Assembly: GCF_000169435.1 (NCBI RefSeq)
Contig: NZ_AAYB01000001.1
Span: 1,054,001 to 1,118,000 of the forward strand
DNA from: Roseobacter sp. CCS2
Lineage (GTDB): Bacteria; Pseudomonadota; Alphaproteobacteria; Rhodobacterales; Rhodobacteraceae
Length of the DNA: 64,000 nucleotides
Direction: 5' to 3'
Under the pieces are notes generated by a model, which was not told where the DNA came from, did not search any database, and was given only the letters and a program-made list of their open reading frames with translations. Positions 41,903 through 50,572 of this stretch are shown one piece after another. Position numbers and translations under genes: made by a program. Numbering within the stretch: position 1 is the first letter of the stretch; the number at the start of each line of letters is the position of its first letter.

Positions 41903-42729
41903 ACGAAGCGGTGATGGACAAAAATGCGCCCTACGTGACCGAAGACGGTCGCCAGATCGGCGGCGTCATGATGGACCTGCGCGACATTACCCTGCGCTTT
42001 GGCGGGGTTGAGGCGATCAAGGCGATCAGTTTCGATATCCGCGAAGGCGAAATCCGTGCGATTATCGGCCCGAACGGGGCAGGCAAATCGTCCATGCTCA
42101 ACGTGATTTCAGGCTTTTACAAACCGCAGGAAGGCGAGGTTTACTTTCGCGGTCAGAAACGCCCGCCGATGAAACCTTATCAAGTGGCCCGCCAAGGGGT
42201 TGCGCGCACATTTCAGAACATCGCGTTGTTTCAAGGCATGTCGGTGCTTGATAACGTCATGACGGGGCGTATGGGGCATATCAAAAGCAACATGCTGGCG
42301 CAGGCGATCTGGGCGGGTAAAGCCCAGCGCGAAGAAAATGAAAACCGCGAGGCGGTAGAGCGGATCATTGATTTTCTGGAGATTCAGGCGATCCGCAAAA
42401 CGCCCGTGGGCCGCTTGCCTTATGGCTTAAAAAAGCGCGTTGAACTGGCACGCGCTTTGGCCGCTGAACCTGATCTGCTGCTGTTGGACGAACCTATGGC
42501 CGGCATGAACGTCGAGGAAAAAGAGGACATGAGCCGCTTTATTCTGGACGTAAACGATGAATTCGGCACCACAATCGCCTTGATTGAACATGACATGGGC
42601 GTGGTCATGGACCTGTCCGACCGCGTCGTCGTGATGGATTACGGACGCAAGATCGGCGACGGCACACCCGACGAAGTGCGGAATAATCAAGAGGTGATTG
42701 ATGCGTATCTGGGGGTGGCCCATGATTAA
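41899..42729 (+). CDS. livG: ABC transporter ATP-binding protein (LivG type)
   Basis: ATPase of a branched-chain-amino-acid-type importer, 276 residues. Walker A GPNGAGKSS near 55-63, a LivG-type insert before signature LPYGLKKRVELARAL near 175, Walker B LLLLDEPMAGMN near 195, and switch histidine in IEHDMG near 230. Compared with textbook LivG the serine of the signature LSxGxxxR is replaced by P-Y-G (LPYGLKKR), a known variant in this branch. It is translationally coupled to the ligase gene upstream, which argues for a carboxylic acid rather than an amino acid as substrate. Confidence 0.92.
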   Translation: MNEAVMDKNAPYVTEDGRQIGGVMMDLRDITLRFGGVEAIKAISFDIREGEIRAIIGPNGAGKSSMLNVISGFYKPQEGEVYFRGQKRPPMKPYQVARQGVARTFQNIALFQGMSVLDNVMTGRMGHIKSNMLAQAIWAGKAQREENENREAVERIIDFLEIQAIRKTPVGRLPYGLKKRVELARALAAEPDLLLLDEPMAGMNVEEKEDMSRFILDVNDEFGTTIALIEHDMGVVMDLSDRVVVMDYGRKIGDGTPDEVRNNQEVIDAYLGVAHD

Positions 42730-42755
42730 TTCTGGCATCTGGTGGAGGGCGTCTT

Positions 42756-43754
42756 ATGTCCGCTGATTTCCTGTACGGCATCGAGGTTGTCATCAACGGT
42801 CTGATGGCGGGTGTGCTTTATGCGTTGGTCGCCCTTGGGTTTGTGCTGATCTACAAAGCTTCCGGTATTTTCAACTACGCTCAAGGCGTAATGGCCCTGT
42901 TCTCGGCCCTGACATTGGCCGGGATCATGTCGGGCCAGGTGCCCTTTGCCCATCTGATCAACGCAATCTTTGGAACGGATATCCACTATTTTGGCTGGAA
43001 CGTCCCCGTCCTTGCTGCGATTATCTTGACGCTAATCGTTATGGTGATCTTTGCTTGGTGCGTGCAGCGGTTCGTCTTTCGACATCTGGTTGGGCAGGAA
43101 CCAATTATCCTGTTTATGGCTACTATCGGGCTTGCGTACTTCCTCGAAGGGGTGGGCGATCTGATGTGGGGGTCTGATATCAAGACGCTGAACGTGGGTC
43201 TGCCACAGGGTGGGTCTCGCTTTGTCGAGGACGCCACCGCAGGCCTTGGTGGCGACGACTTCTTTGGTTTCTTCATAGATAAGCTGGATATGGTGGCGAC
43301 GGTCGTCGCGATCATCCTTGTGGCCGGGCTGATTGCCTTTAGCCAATATACCAAGCAAGGCCGCGCGATGCGCGCTGTGGCCGATGATCACCAGGCGGCG
43401 TTGTCCGTGGGTATTTCGCTGAACTTCATCTGGGTGCTGGTGTGGTCGCTGGCGGGGCTTGTGGCGCTGGTTGCGGGCATCATGTGGGGGGCGAAATCCG
43501 GTGTACAGTTTTCGCTGTCCCTGATCGCGCTCAAGGCCCTGCCGGTGCTGATGCTGGGTGGTTTCACGTCGATCCCCGGCGCGATTGTCGGCGGGTTAAT
43601 CATCGGCGTGGGTGAGAAGCTGTTCGAGTATTTGATTGGTGCGCCTTACCTTGGCGGTGCGACAGAAAACTGGTTCGCCTATGTGCTGGCGCTGCTGTTC
43701 TTGGTGTTCCGCCCACAGGGGCTATTTGGGGAGCGGATTATTGAACGTGTATAA
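42756..43754 (+). CDS. livH: ABC transporter permease (LivH type)
   Basis: Inner-membrane permease of 332 residues with eight or more helices. The start region NGLMAGVLYALVALGFVLIYKASG and later MRAVADDHQAALSVGI (near 210) with GGFTSIPGAIVGGL near 267 are the usual LivH blocks. An insertion of about 30 polar residues around 140-170 (between the fourth and fifth helices) is longer than in the E. coli protein. GGAGGG precedes the ATG at 42756. Confidence 0.92.
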   Translation: MSADFLYGIEVVINGLMAGVLYALVALGFVLIYKASGIFNYAQGVMALFSALTLAGIMSGQVPFAHLINAIFGTDIHYFGWNVPVLAAIILTLIVMVIFAWCVQRFVFRHLVGQEPIILFMATIGLAYFLEGVGDLMWGSDIKTLNVGLPQGGSRFVEDATAGLGGDDFFGFFIDKLDMVATVVAIILVAGLIAFSQYTKQGRAMRAVADDHQAALSVGISLNFIWVLVWSLAGLVALVAGIMWGAKSGVQFSLSLIALKALPVLMLGGFTSIPGAIVGGLIIGVGEKLFEYLIGAPYLGGATENWFAYVLALLFLVFRPQGLFGERIIERV

Positions 43755-43783
43755 CAAGACAATCCGCGTGAAGGGGGCGACTA

Positions 43784-44860
43784 ATGCTCTATCGTGAGGC
43801 CGGTGATTTCAAGACGACCTATGTCGCGGACAACCAGACCTTCCCGCTCAAGCTGGACAGGATTGGGTTCTGGGTCACAATGGCCGTCGCATGGCTGGTG
43901 ATCCCTTTCGTGATCAACGACTATTGGGCAAGCTCATTGCTGGTGCCCTTTCTGATTTACGCAATTGCGGCGATTGGGTTGAACATTCTGACCGGATACT
44001 GCGGGCAGGTATCATTGGGCACAGGCGGTTTCATGGCTGTAGGGGCTTATGCCTGCTACAAGCTGATGACCTCGTTCCCCGATGTGAACATCATGATCCA
44101 TATCGTGCTAGCCGGTGGGATCACCGCGATGGTTGGTGCGGCTTTCGGCTTGCCCAGCCTGCGGATCAAGGGGTTCTATCTGGCGGTGGCGACACTGGCC
44201 GCGCAGTTCTTTCTTGTCTGGCTTTTTAACAAGGTCAGCTGGTTCTACAACTACTCTGCCTCAGGCCAAATCAGCGCGCCTGAACGTCTGGTGGCAGGCG
44301 TTGCCGTGACCGGACCCAGCACGCCCGCTTGGGCGCAATATCTGATCTGTCTGTTCTTCGTCACGGTCTGCGCGATCATTGCACGCAATCTGACGCGGGG
44401 CACATTAGGGCGGTCCTGGATGGCGATCCGCGACATGGATATCGCGGCCGAAATCATAGGTGTGAACCCTTTGAAGGCGAAATTGACCGCCTTTGCTGTC
44501 AGTTCCTTCTTTGTCGGTATCGCAGGCGCGCTGTTCTTTGCAGTCTATCTAGGGGCCGTCGAAGTGGGCGAGGCCTTTGGCATTCAGAAATCTTTCCTTG
44601 TCTTGTTCATGATCATCATCGGCGGCCTTGGGTCAATTTTCGGCAGCTTTGCAGGCGCTGCCTTTCTTGTGCTACTGCCCGTCGCACTCAAGTGGATTGG
44701 TGTTGATGTGATGGGTTGGCCCACCGACCTTGTCGCCCATTTCCAACTGGTCATCGTTGGCGCGCTGATCATGTTCTTCCTGATCAAGGAACCGCATGGA
44801 TTGGCGCAGCTTTGGCGGCTGGCGAAAGAGAAACTACGGCTTTGGCCGTTCCCGCATTGA
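43784..44860 (+). CDS. livM: ABC transporter permease (LivM type)
   Basis: Second permease, 358 residues, with an N-terminal cytoplasmic arm of about 30 residues, then about nine helices. Typical blocks are GLNILTGYCGQVSLGTGGFMAVGAY broken at residues 65-85, WMAIRDMDIAAEIIGVNPLKAKL near 205 and GGLGSIFGSFAGAAF near 282. The ATG at 43784 has AAGGGGG upstream. Pairs with the LivH-type protein to form the transmembrane channel. Confidence 0.92.
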   Translation: MLYREAGDFKTTYVADNQTFPLKLDRIGFWVTMAVAWLVIPFVINDYWASSLLVPFLIYAIAAIGLNILTGYCGQVSLGTGGFMAVGAYACYKLMTSFPDVNIMIHIVLAGGITAMVGAAFGLPSLRIKGFYLAVATLAAQFFLVWLFNKVSWFYNYSASGQISAPERLVAGVAVTGPSTPAWAQYLICLFFVTVCAIIARNLTRGTLGRSWMAIRDMDIAAEIIGVNPLKAKLTAFAVSSFFVGIAGALFFAVYLGAVEVGEAFGIQKSFLVLFMIIIGGLGSIFGSFAGAAFLVLLPVALKWIGVDVMGWPTDLVAHFQLVIVGALIMFFLIKEPHGLAQLWRLAKEKLRLWPFPH

Positions 44861-44914
44861 ACTGGGTGAAAACACCCAAACGACTATCGGAAAACCTATG
44901 GGAGGAGAAAACCG

Positions 44915-46201
44915 ATGAAAATGAAGAAACTGGCCGCTATGGCCTTGGCGGGCACGATTGCCGCCACACCAGCGATGGCCGAACTGGTCATCCCTGACCT
45001 ATCGTATCGGACAGGGCCTTATGCGGCGGGCGGCACGCCTTTCAGTGATGGCTATCAGGATTACTTTAACCTGCTGAACGCCCGCGATGGTGGCATTGGT
45101 GGTGAGCCGATCCGCATTGTTGAATGCGAAACAGGCTATAACACCGAAAAAGGTGTGGAATGCTACGAAAGCACCAAGGGCGAAGGCGCGTTGATCTATC
45201 AACCGCTGTCCACTGGGATTACCTATCAGATCATCCCCAAAGCGACGGTTGATGAAATCCCGATCCACACAATGGGCTATGGCCGCACGTCCGCTGCCAA
45301 TGGCGAAGTGTTCAACTGGGTCTTTAACTACCCTGCAAACTATTGGGATGCCGCATCTGTGATGGTGAACTACCTGCTAGAGGAAAACGGTGGTGATCTA
45401 TCAGGCAAGAAAATCGCGCTGGTCTATCACAACTCGGCCTACGGCAAGGAACCGATCCGCACATTGGAAGAACTGTCCGCCATGCACGGGTTTGAGCTGA
45501 GCCAACTGGCCGTTGACCACCCGGGTCAGGAACAAAAATCGCAGTGGCTGCAAATTCGCCGTGAACGTCCTGATTACGTTCTGATGTGGGGCTGGGGCGT
45601 GATGAACCAGGTGGCCGTGCAGGAAGCGGCCAACATTGGTTTCCCGATGGAAAACTTCATCGGGAACTGGTGGGCCGGGGCCGAGCATGACGTGACCCCA
45701 GCGGGCGCAGGCGCTGATGGATACAAGTCGCTGAACATGAACCGGATTGATGCAAGCCTGCCTGTGTTTGCCGAAATCCAATCGCTTGTGCATGAAGCAG
45801 GCAATGCCGCCGGTGACGGATCGAACGTGGGTTCGGTGCTATACACACGCGGCATGTATGCCGCGATGCTGGCGGCAGAGGCGATCGCAAAAGCGCAGGA
45901 AATCCACGGTGTCTCTGACGTAACCGCCGCAATGGTACGTGATGGCATGGCCGCGTTGGAAATCACCGAAGCACGCATGGCTGAGTTGGGGATGTCCCAG
46001 ATTGGGCCGGAATTCAGCGTGTCATGTGAAAACCACGGCGGCTCTGGCTTGGGGATCGTGCAGCAGTGGAATGCGGCTGATGGTCAGTGGGTGGCACTAA
46101 CCGATTATATTGCGCCCGATGACAGCGTGATTGATCCGCTGATCGCCGCGGACTCGGCTGCTTTCGCTGCTGAGAACAACATCGAGCCGGGCTGTCTCTA
46201 A
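44915..46201 (+). CDS. ABC transporter solute-binding protein, Leu/Ile/Val-binding (Peripla_BP_6) family
   Basis: Periplasmic receptor of 428 residues with a clean Sec signal peptide (MKMKKLAAMALAGTIAATPAMA, cut at residue 22). The mature protein is a type 1 binding fold; relatives near acyl-CoA ligases bind aromatic or alicyclic acids and other carboxylates. The start has GGGAGGAG upstream. It lies between the permeases and the second ATPase and is followed by a strong stem-loop, suggesting higher expression than its neighbours. The actual ligand cannot be read from the sequence. Confidence 0.92.
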   Translation: MKMKKLAAMALAGTIAATPAMAELVIPDLSYRTGPYAAGGTPFSDGYQDYFNLLNARDGGIGGEPIRIVECETGYNTEKGVECYESTKGEGALIYQPLSTGITYQIIPKATVDEIPIHTMGYGRTSAANGEVFNWVFNYPANYWDAASVMVNYLLEENGGDLSGKKIALVYHNSAYGKEPIRTLEELSAMHGFELSQLAVDHPGQEQKSQWLQIRRERPDYVLMWGWGVMNQVAVQEAANIGFPMENFIGNWWAGAEHDVTPAGAGADGYKSLNMNRIDASLPVFAEIQSLVHEAGNAAGDGSNVGSVLYTRGMYAAMLAAEAIAKAQEIHGVSDVTAAMVRDGMAALEITEARMAELGMSQIGPEFSVSCENHGGSGLGIVQQWNAADGQWVALTDYIAPDDSVIDPLIAADSAAFAAENNIEPGCL

Positions 46202-46210
46202 ACACTAATT

Positions 46211-46234
46211 GGGTGGCCCTTTGCCGGGCCACCC
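46211..46234 (+). terminator. Intra-operon stem-loop after the LivK-type gene
   Basis: GGGTGGCCC (46211-46219) pairs with GGGCCACCC (46226-46234) over a 6-base loop, nine bases after the stop codon; no T-run follows and the LivF-type gene starts 15 bases later. Confidence 0.75.
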
Positions 46235-46249
46235 TCCCTTCGCAATCAA

Positions 46250-47089
46250 ATGATGGATCAAAGCGCCATGCTGGACGATGCAAAAGTTGAGACCCTGCTA
46301 GAGGTCAACAACATCGAAGTGATCTACAACCATGTGATCCTTGTGTTGAAGGGCGTGTCGCTGAACGTGCCCAAAGGCGGGATCACGGCCCTATTGGGCG
46401 GCAATGGCGCTGGTAAAACAACAACGCTGAAGGCCATTTCGAACCTACTGCATTCCGAACGCGGTGAAGTGACCAAAGGGTCAATCACCTATCGCGGTGA
46501 ACGCGTGCAAGACAGCTCGCCCTCTGATCTGGTCAAGCGCGGTGTCATTCAGGTGATGGAAGGCCGTCACTGTTTCGAACACCTGACCGTCGAAGAAAAC
46601 CTGATGACAGGCGCCTATACGCGGCGCGATGGCGCGGCGAAGGTCAACGATGATCTGGAACTGGTCTATAATTATTTTCCGCGCCTCAAAGAGCGGCGCA
46701 AAAGTCAGGCAGGCTATACCTCTGGCGGCGAACAGCAAATGTGCGCTATTGGGCGCGCGCTGATGTCGCGGCCTGAAACGATCTTGCTGGATGAGCCTTC
46801 AATGGGCCTTGCCCCGCAGCTGGTGGAAGAGATTTTCACGATTGTGAAGAATCTGAACGAACAGGAAGGCGTGTCTTTCCTGCTGGCTGAACAGAACACC
46901 AACGTGGCCCTGCGCTTTGCCCATCACGGCTATATTCTGGAAAGCGGGCGGGTCGTGATGGAAGGACCGGCAGCAGAGTTGCGCGACAACCCCGACGTCA
47001 AAGAATTCTATCTGGGCATGTCTGACGAAGGCCGCAAATCGTTCCGCGACGTGCGAAGTTATCGCAGGCGCAAGAGGTGGCTGGCATGA
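46250..47089 (+). CDS. livF: ABC transporter ATP-binding protein (LivF type)
   Basis: Second ATPase, 279 residues, with Walker A GGNGAGKTT near 47-55, signature TSGGEQQM near 158, Walker B ILLDEPSMGLAP near 175 and LLAEQNTN near 210. The C-terminus is extended by a basic tail (RSYRRRKRWLA) beyond the usual LivF end. There is no clear ribosome site for the ATG at 46250 and a later ATG at 46268 is possible. Its stop overlaps the start of the second ligase gene (ATGA). Confidence 0.9.
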   Translation: MMDQSAMLDDAKVETLLEVNNIEVIYNHVILVLKGVSLNVPKGGITALLGGNGAGKTTTLKAISNLLHSERGEVTKGSITYRGERVQDSSPSDLVKRGVIQVMEGRHCFEHLTVEENLMTGAYTRRDGAAKVNDDLELVYNYFPRLKERRKSQAGYTSGGEQQMCAIGRALMSRPETILLDEPSMGLAPQLVEEIFTIVKNLNEQEGVSFLLAEQNTNVALRFAHHGYILESGRVVMEGPAAELRDNPDVKEFYLGMSDEGRKSFRDVRSYRRRKRWLA

Positions 47090-48249
47090 GCAATCTGGAC
47101 CCCCGCGAAACGCGGTCAGCGGATGCGCGCGAGGCGGATCAACTGGCGCAGTTGCAAGCACAACTTGCCCCTGACGTTGCCGCACAGATCGCATCGCTAG
47201 CAGATCTGGTAAAGCTGCCTGTGCTGCGCAAATCTGAACTCAGCAAAGCACAATCCGCCAATCCGCCGTTTGGTGGGATCACAACAAAGGGTATCACCCG
47301 GTTATTCCAGTCACCCGGTCCAATCTATGAACCGGGCGGGCAAGGTGCCGATTGGTGGCGCTTTGGCAGTGCGCTGCGTGCTGCAAACATCGGCGCAGGC
47401 GACGTGGTGCAAAACACGTTCTCTTATCACTTCACACCGGCTGGCGCGATGTTCGAAAGTGCGGCCATTGCAGTAGGTGCACAAGTCTTTGCCGCTGGGC
47501 CGGGTCAGACGGAATTACAGGTCCGCGCGGCGGCGGACCTTGGTGTGACGGCCTATGCCGGGACGCCGGATTACCTTGGTGCAATCCTTGCCAAAGCGGA
47601 TGAGATGGGCGTTGATCTATCACGGATCAAGAAGGCACTGGTCTCTGGTGGACCTTTGTTCCCACCGGTACGACAGGCCTATGCAGATCGTGGCATTCAC
47701 TGTTTGCAGTGTTATGGCACCGCTGATGTGGGAAACATCGCCTATGAAACAATCGCGGACGCACCGATGGTTGTCGATGAAGGCGTTCTGGTGGAAATCG
47801 TCACCCCTGGCACTGGCGATCCTGTTGCCCCGGGCGAAATTGGCGAAGTCGTTGTGACCCCCTTGAACCCTGACTATCCGCTGATACGTTTTGCAACAGG
47901 TGATCTATCAGCGTTTGTGCCCCATACATCTGCGTGTGGGCGCACCAACAAGCGGTTGGCTGGCTGGAAAGGGCGGGCAGATCAAGCGACCAAGATAAAG
48001 GGAATGTTTGTGCGCCCAGAACAGGTCGCCGATCTTGTATCCCGTATGCCCACGGTCGCGCGCGCAAGGGTCGAGGTCACACACGACGGGCAACGTGACG
48101 AGATGACCATAAAGCTTGAAACGCAAGAGACGGACAGCAAGCCATTTGAGGCGATAACCAACGAAGTGCTAAAACTGAACGCAAATATACACCTTGTCGC
48201 ACCGGGGGAACTTCCGCGTGACGGCGTTGTCATTGCGGACCTACGGTAA
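47086..48249 (+). CDS. Phenylacetate-CoA ligase-like adenylate-forming protein with altered P-loop
   Basis: A 387-residue PaaK-like protein. The fold is shown by LRKSELSKAQ near 45, VSGGPLFPPVRQAY near 190, CYGTADVG near 210 and the late RFATGDLSAF and KGRADQATKIKGMFVRPEQ regions. Where PaaK has the phosphate loop SSGTTG, this protein reads QSPGPIYEPGG (about 72-82), so ATP binding must differ or be lost. It is also shorter than PaaK (about 430). It is coupled by ATGA to the LivF-type gene, placing it in the same operon as a normal acyl-CoA synthetase. It may activate a different acid, or assist the transporter. Confidence 0.82.
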   Translation: MSNLDPRETRSADAREADQLAQLQAQLAPDVAAQIASLADLVKLPVLRKSELSKAQSANPPFGGITTKGITRLFQSPGPIYEPGGQGADWWRFGSALRAANIGAGDVVQNTFSYHFTPAGAMFESAAIAVGAQVFAAGPGQTELQVRAAADLGVTAYAGTPDYLGAILAKADEMGVDLSRIKKALVSGGPLFPPVRQAYADRGIHCLQCYGTADVGNIAYETIADAPMVVDEGVLVEIVTPGTGDPVAPGEIGEVVVTPLNPDYPLIRFATGDLSAFVPHTSACGRTNKRLAGWKGRADQATKIKGMFVRPEQVADLVSRMPTVARARVEVTHDGQRDEMTIKLETQETDSKPFEAITNEVLKLNANIHLVAPGELPRDGVVIADLR

Positions 48250-48333
48250 GAACCGGTTGCTTGAGCGACTTTGGAAAGGCCGCCGCTGCTGTTTGATGCA
48301 CCTTCCCGATGGGGAACGTGTTAAATAATCGGT

Positions 48334-48840
48334 GTGATGGGATCCGATAAATACGCATTCCGCCGGGCGACGATAGATGATCTACCCTTATTAGTGACGT
48401 GGCAGGCGCAACCGCACGTGCGCAAATGGTGGGACATGGACGCGCCCTATAGTCAGAAAGACATAGACGAACCGCGTGTATCGCGCTGGATCGTCATGTT
48501 GGACGGGCGTGCCTTTGCGTTTATGCAGGACTACACTGTCCATGGATGGCAAAATCATCATTTTGCAAATCTGCCCAAAGGATCGCGAGGGATTGATCAG
48601 TATATCGGCGATCCGGCAATGGTCGGTGCAGGACACGGATCAGCGTTTATTCGCGCCAGAATGCAGTTTCTTTTTGATGCAGGCGCGCCAGTGATCGCAA
48701 CGGACCCGCATCCTGATAACAAGCGTGCAATTTCGGTTTACAGGAAACTGGGTTTTGAACCTGTTGGCCCCGTGGAAGACACACGATGGGGTTTGATCCT
48801 ACCAATGCTGGCAAAACCGTTCGCACAGTCTGACGGCTAA
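48334..48840 (+). CDS. GNAT acetyltransferase, aminoglycoside 6'-acetyltransferase-like
   Basis: A 168-residue GNAT protein. The acetyl-CoA site region shows GIDQYIGDPAMVGAGHGSAF near 89-108, then TDPHPDNKRAISVYRKLGF near 127-145. This layout, with GIDQ and TDP-x-P-x-N-x-RAI, is that of the AAC(6')-Ib group, which acetylates aminoglycosides, and of related siderophore acetylases. Environmental homologues often have other substrates, so resistance is not implied. Start is GTG at 48334 or ATG at 48337, both with weak ribosome sites. It converges on the LacI-type gene. Confidence 0.82.
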   Translation: MMGSDKYAFRRATIDDLPLLVTWQAQPHVRKWWDMDAPYSQKDIDEPRVSRWIVMLDGRAFAFMQDYTVHGWQNHHFANLPKGSRGIDQYIGDPAMVGAGHGSAFIRARMQFLFDAGAPVIATDPHPDNKRAISVYRKLGFEPVGPVEDTRWGLILPMLAKPFAQSDG

Positions 48841-48883
48841 TGTGTTTATTGATCGGCACCGCCGCGTTGACGCTACGCATCAA

Positions 48884-49894
48884 CTAGGCCGTTCTTTGAG
48901 TAGACGCCCTGACCTGTAACGCGAACCCAAGATCTATGTTGCGATTTTCCGGCTGCGGCTGACCGGCATTGCGGTCCAATATGTATTGCGCGGCACGCGC
49001 GCCAATTTCGGCCCTTGGTGTGTTCACAGACGTGATCGCTGGCTGCATCTGCGAGGTCGTACCCAAATCATTAAAGCCGCAAATACCCATATTTTGTGGA
49101 ATACGGATGTTACGACGATGACATTCAAGCGCTATGCCCACGGCAACATCATCATTGTTACAAAAGACGCCATCGCAATCAGGAACTGTGTCGAGCAATG
49201 ATCCCAACAAATGGCGGCCAATCTCAACGCTGGACTTTTGCGGTGTTGTCACCAAAAGCGCGGCATCAAAAAGCCCATGTTCTTCCATCACGCTGCGATA
49301 TCCCGCCATACGTTGTTGGGTTCGGGGGTCCATGCGCGTACCGACAAATGCAATCCGTCGAAAGCCCTGTTCAACCATATGTGCAACCGCCTGTGCTGCG
49401 GCCTGAAAGTTTGAAAATCCGACGATGACATCAATTGGGTCGTCAGACGCATCCATGATCTGGACAACCGGACAGTCAGCAGCCTTTAACATCTTGCGCG
49501 ATTTTTCAGTCTGGTCGACACCGGCGATGACAATGCCGGCAGGTTTCAACGTCAGAAATTTGGGGATCATCGCCTCTTCGGTCAGCGCGCTATATCCGGT
49601 GTTGCCGATCTGGATCGAATATTTCGTTCCCTCAATAACGCTGCTTGCCCCTGCCAGAACATCAGAGAAAACATAGTTTGAAAACGAAGGCACCAGTACG
49701 GCGATAACCGAAGACCGGTTCGATGCCAGCGTGGCTGCGGCTGCATCTGGCACATACCCAAGCTTTTCGATGGCGGCGAAAACACGTTTACGCAATGCGA
49801 CCGAGACGCGGTCGGGATCACGCAATGCGCGCGACACCGTGATTGCGCTAACTCCTGATTCCTTGCCAACATCAATCAGTGTCGGTTTCTTCAT
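48884..49894 (-). CDS. gntR: LacI-family regulator of gluconate use (GntR type)
   Basis: A 336-residue repressor. The N-terminal helix-turn-helix reads TLIDVGKESGVSAITVSRALRDP with hinge helix AAATLASNRS; the rest is a periplasmic-binding-like effector domain. The blocks PKFLTLKPAGIV, VQIMDASDDPIDVIVGFSNF and the divergent gluconokinase gene fit the E. coli GntR group of LacI proteins. The ATG at 49894 has AAGGA nine bases upstream; the open frame runs 73 codons further but across the operator region. A 20-bp perfect palindrome (49960-49979) lies between it and gntK. Confidence 0.88.
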   Translation of the reverse strand: MKKPTLIDVGKESGVSAITVSRALRDPDRVSVALRKRVFAAIEKLGYVPDAAAATLASNRSSVIAVLVPSFSNYVFSDVLAGASSVIEGTKYSIQIGNTGYSALTEEAMIPKFLTLKPAGIVIAGVDQTEKSRKMLKAADCPVVQIMDASDDPIDVIVGFSNFQAAAQAVAHMVEQGFRRIAFVGTRMDPRTQQRMAGYRSVMEEHGLFDAALLVTTPQKSSVEIGRHLLGSLLDTVPDCDGVFCNNDDVAVGIALECHRRNIRIPQNMGICGFNDLGTTSQMQPAITSVNTPRAEIGARAAQYILDRNAGQPQPENRNIDLGFALQVRASTQRTA

Positions 49895-49959
49895 AAAGGT
49901 AAGTCCTTCTTTCAAAAGATTATACAAACACCTTCCTTCTAAAGAAAAGAGAATTTGAC

Positions 49960-49979
49960 AAATGATTGCGCAATCATTT
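49960..49979. promoter_or_regulatory. LacI-type operator between gntR and gntK
   Basis: AAATGATTGC-GCAATCATTT is a perfect 20-bp palindrome with the central CG typical of LacI-family operators. It lies 27 bases before the gntK start and 65 before the regulator start, a position suited to repress both. Confidence 0.8.
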
Positions 49980-50006
49980 AGGTGTTGATGTACGGGGGGA
50001 TTCAAT

Positions 50007-50543
50007 ATGGCCGCAGACAGCCAACATTGCGCGATCGTCATCATGGGCGTCTGTGGCGTGGGAAAGACGTCTGTTGGCCGCACGCTTGCCGCGCGCATGA
50101 GTGCACGGTTCATCGAAGCCGATGACTATCACTCTGCGGAAAATCGAAACGCGATGGCGCATGGTATCCCGCTTTCAGATGAAATGCGGCTTCCTTGGCT
50201 GGAACGGTTGGCCTGTGCTGCCGAAAAGGCCCGTCAGGATGAAACTGTCATAATGGCCTGTTCCGCCCTGAAAAGGGGCTATCGCGACCTGCTGCGTGAC
50301 GGCATCACAAACCTTCAGTTTGTTTTCCTGAACGGCGACCGCGACATTATCGCAGACCGGATCATGAAGCGCGAAGATCACTTTATGCCGCTATCACTCT
50401 TGGACAGTCAGATAGCTATTTTGGATCTGCCAACGCCTGATGAGAACGTACTGGCCGTTGATATCGCCCCCCCAAAGCACGTTGTTGACGATGTTGTTGA
50501 GCGCGCTGTGCGTTCCAAGGCGTTCGACCACCACCGGACCTGA
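50007..50543 (+). CDS. gntK: Gluconokinase (GntK)
   Basis: Phosphorylates D-gluconate to 6-phosphogluconate, 178 residues, near the usual 175. P-loop GVCGVGKTSVG at 14-24, the family block FIEADDYHSAENRNAMAHGIPLSD (cut: ADDYHSAENRNAM) near 40, CSALKRGYRD near 85 and KREDHFMP near 123 are all present. ATG at 50007 follows a GGGGGGA stretch. It is followed by a TRAP transporter in the same direction, which probably imports gluconate. Confidence 0.93.
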   Translation: MAADSQHCAIVIMGVCGVGKTSVGRTLAARMSARFIEADDYHSAENRNAMAHGIPLSDEMRLPWLERLACAAEKARQDETVIMACSALKRGYRDLLRDGITNLQFVFLNGDRDIIADRIMKREDHFMPLSLLDSQIAILDLPTPDENVLAVDIAPPKHVVDDVVERAVRSKAFDHHRT

Positions 50544-50572
50544 ACCAAACATTGAAAATGAGGAGTATCTCA

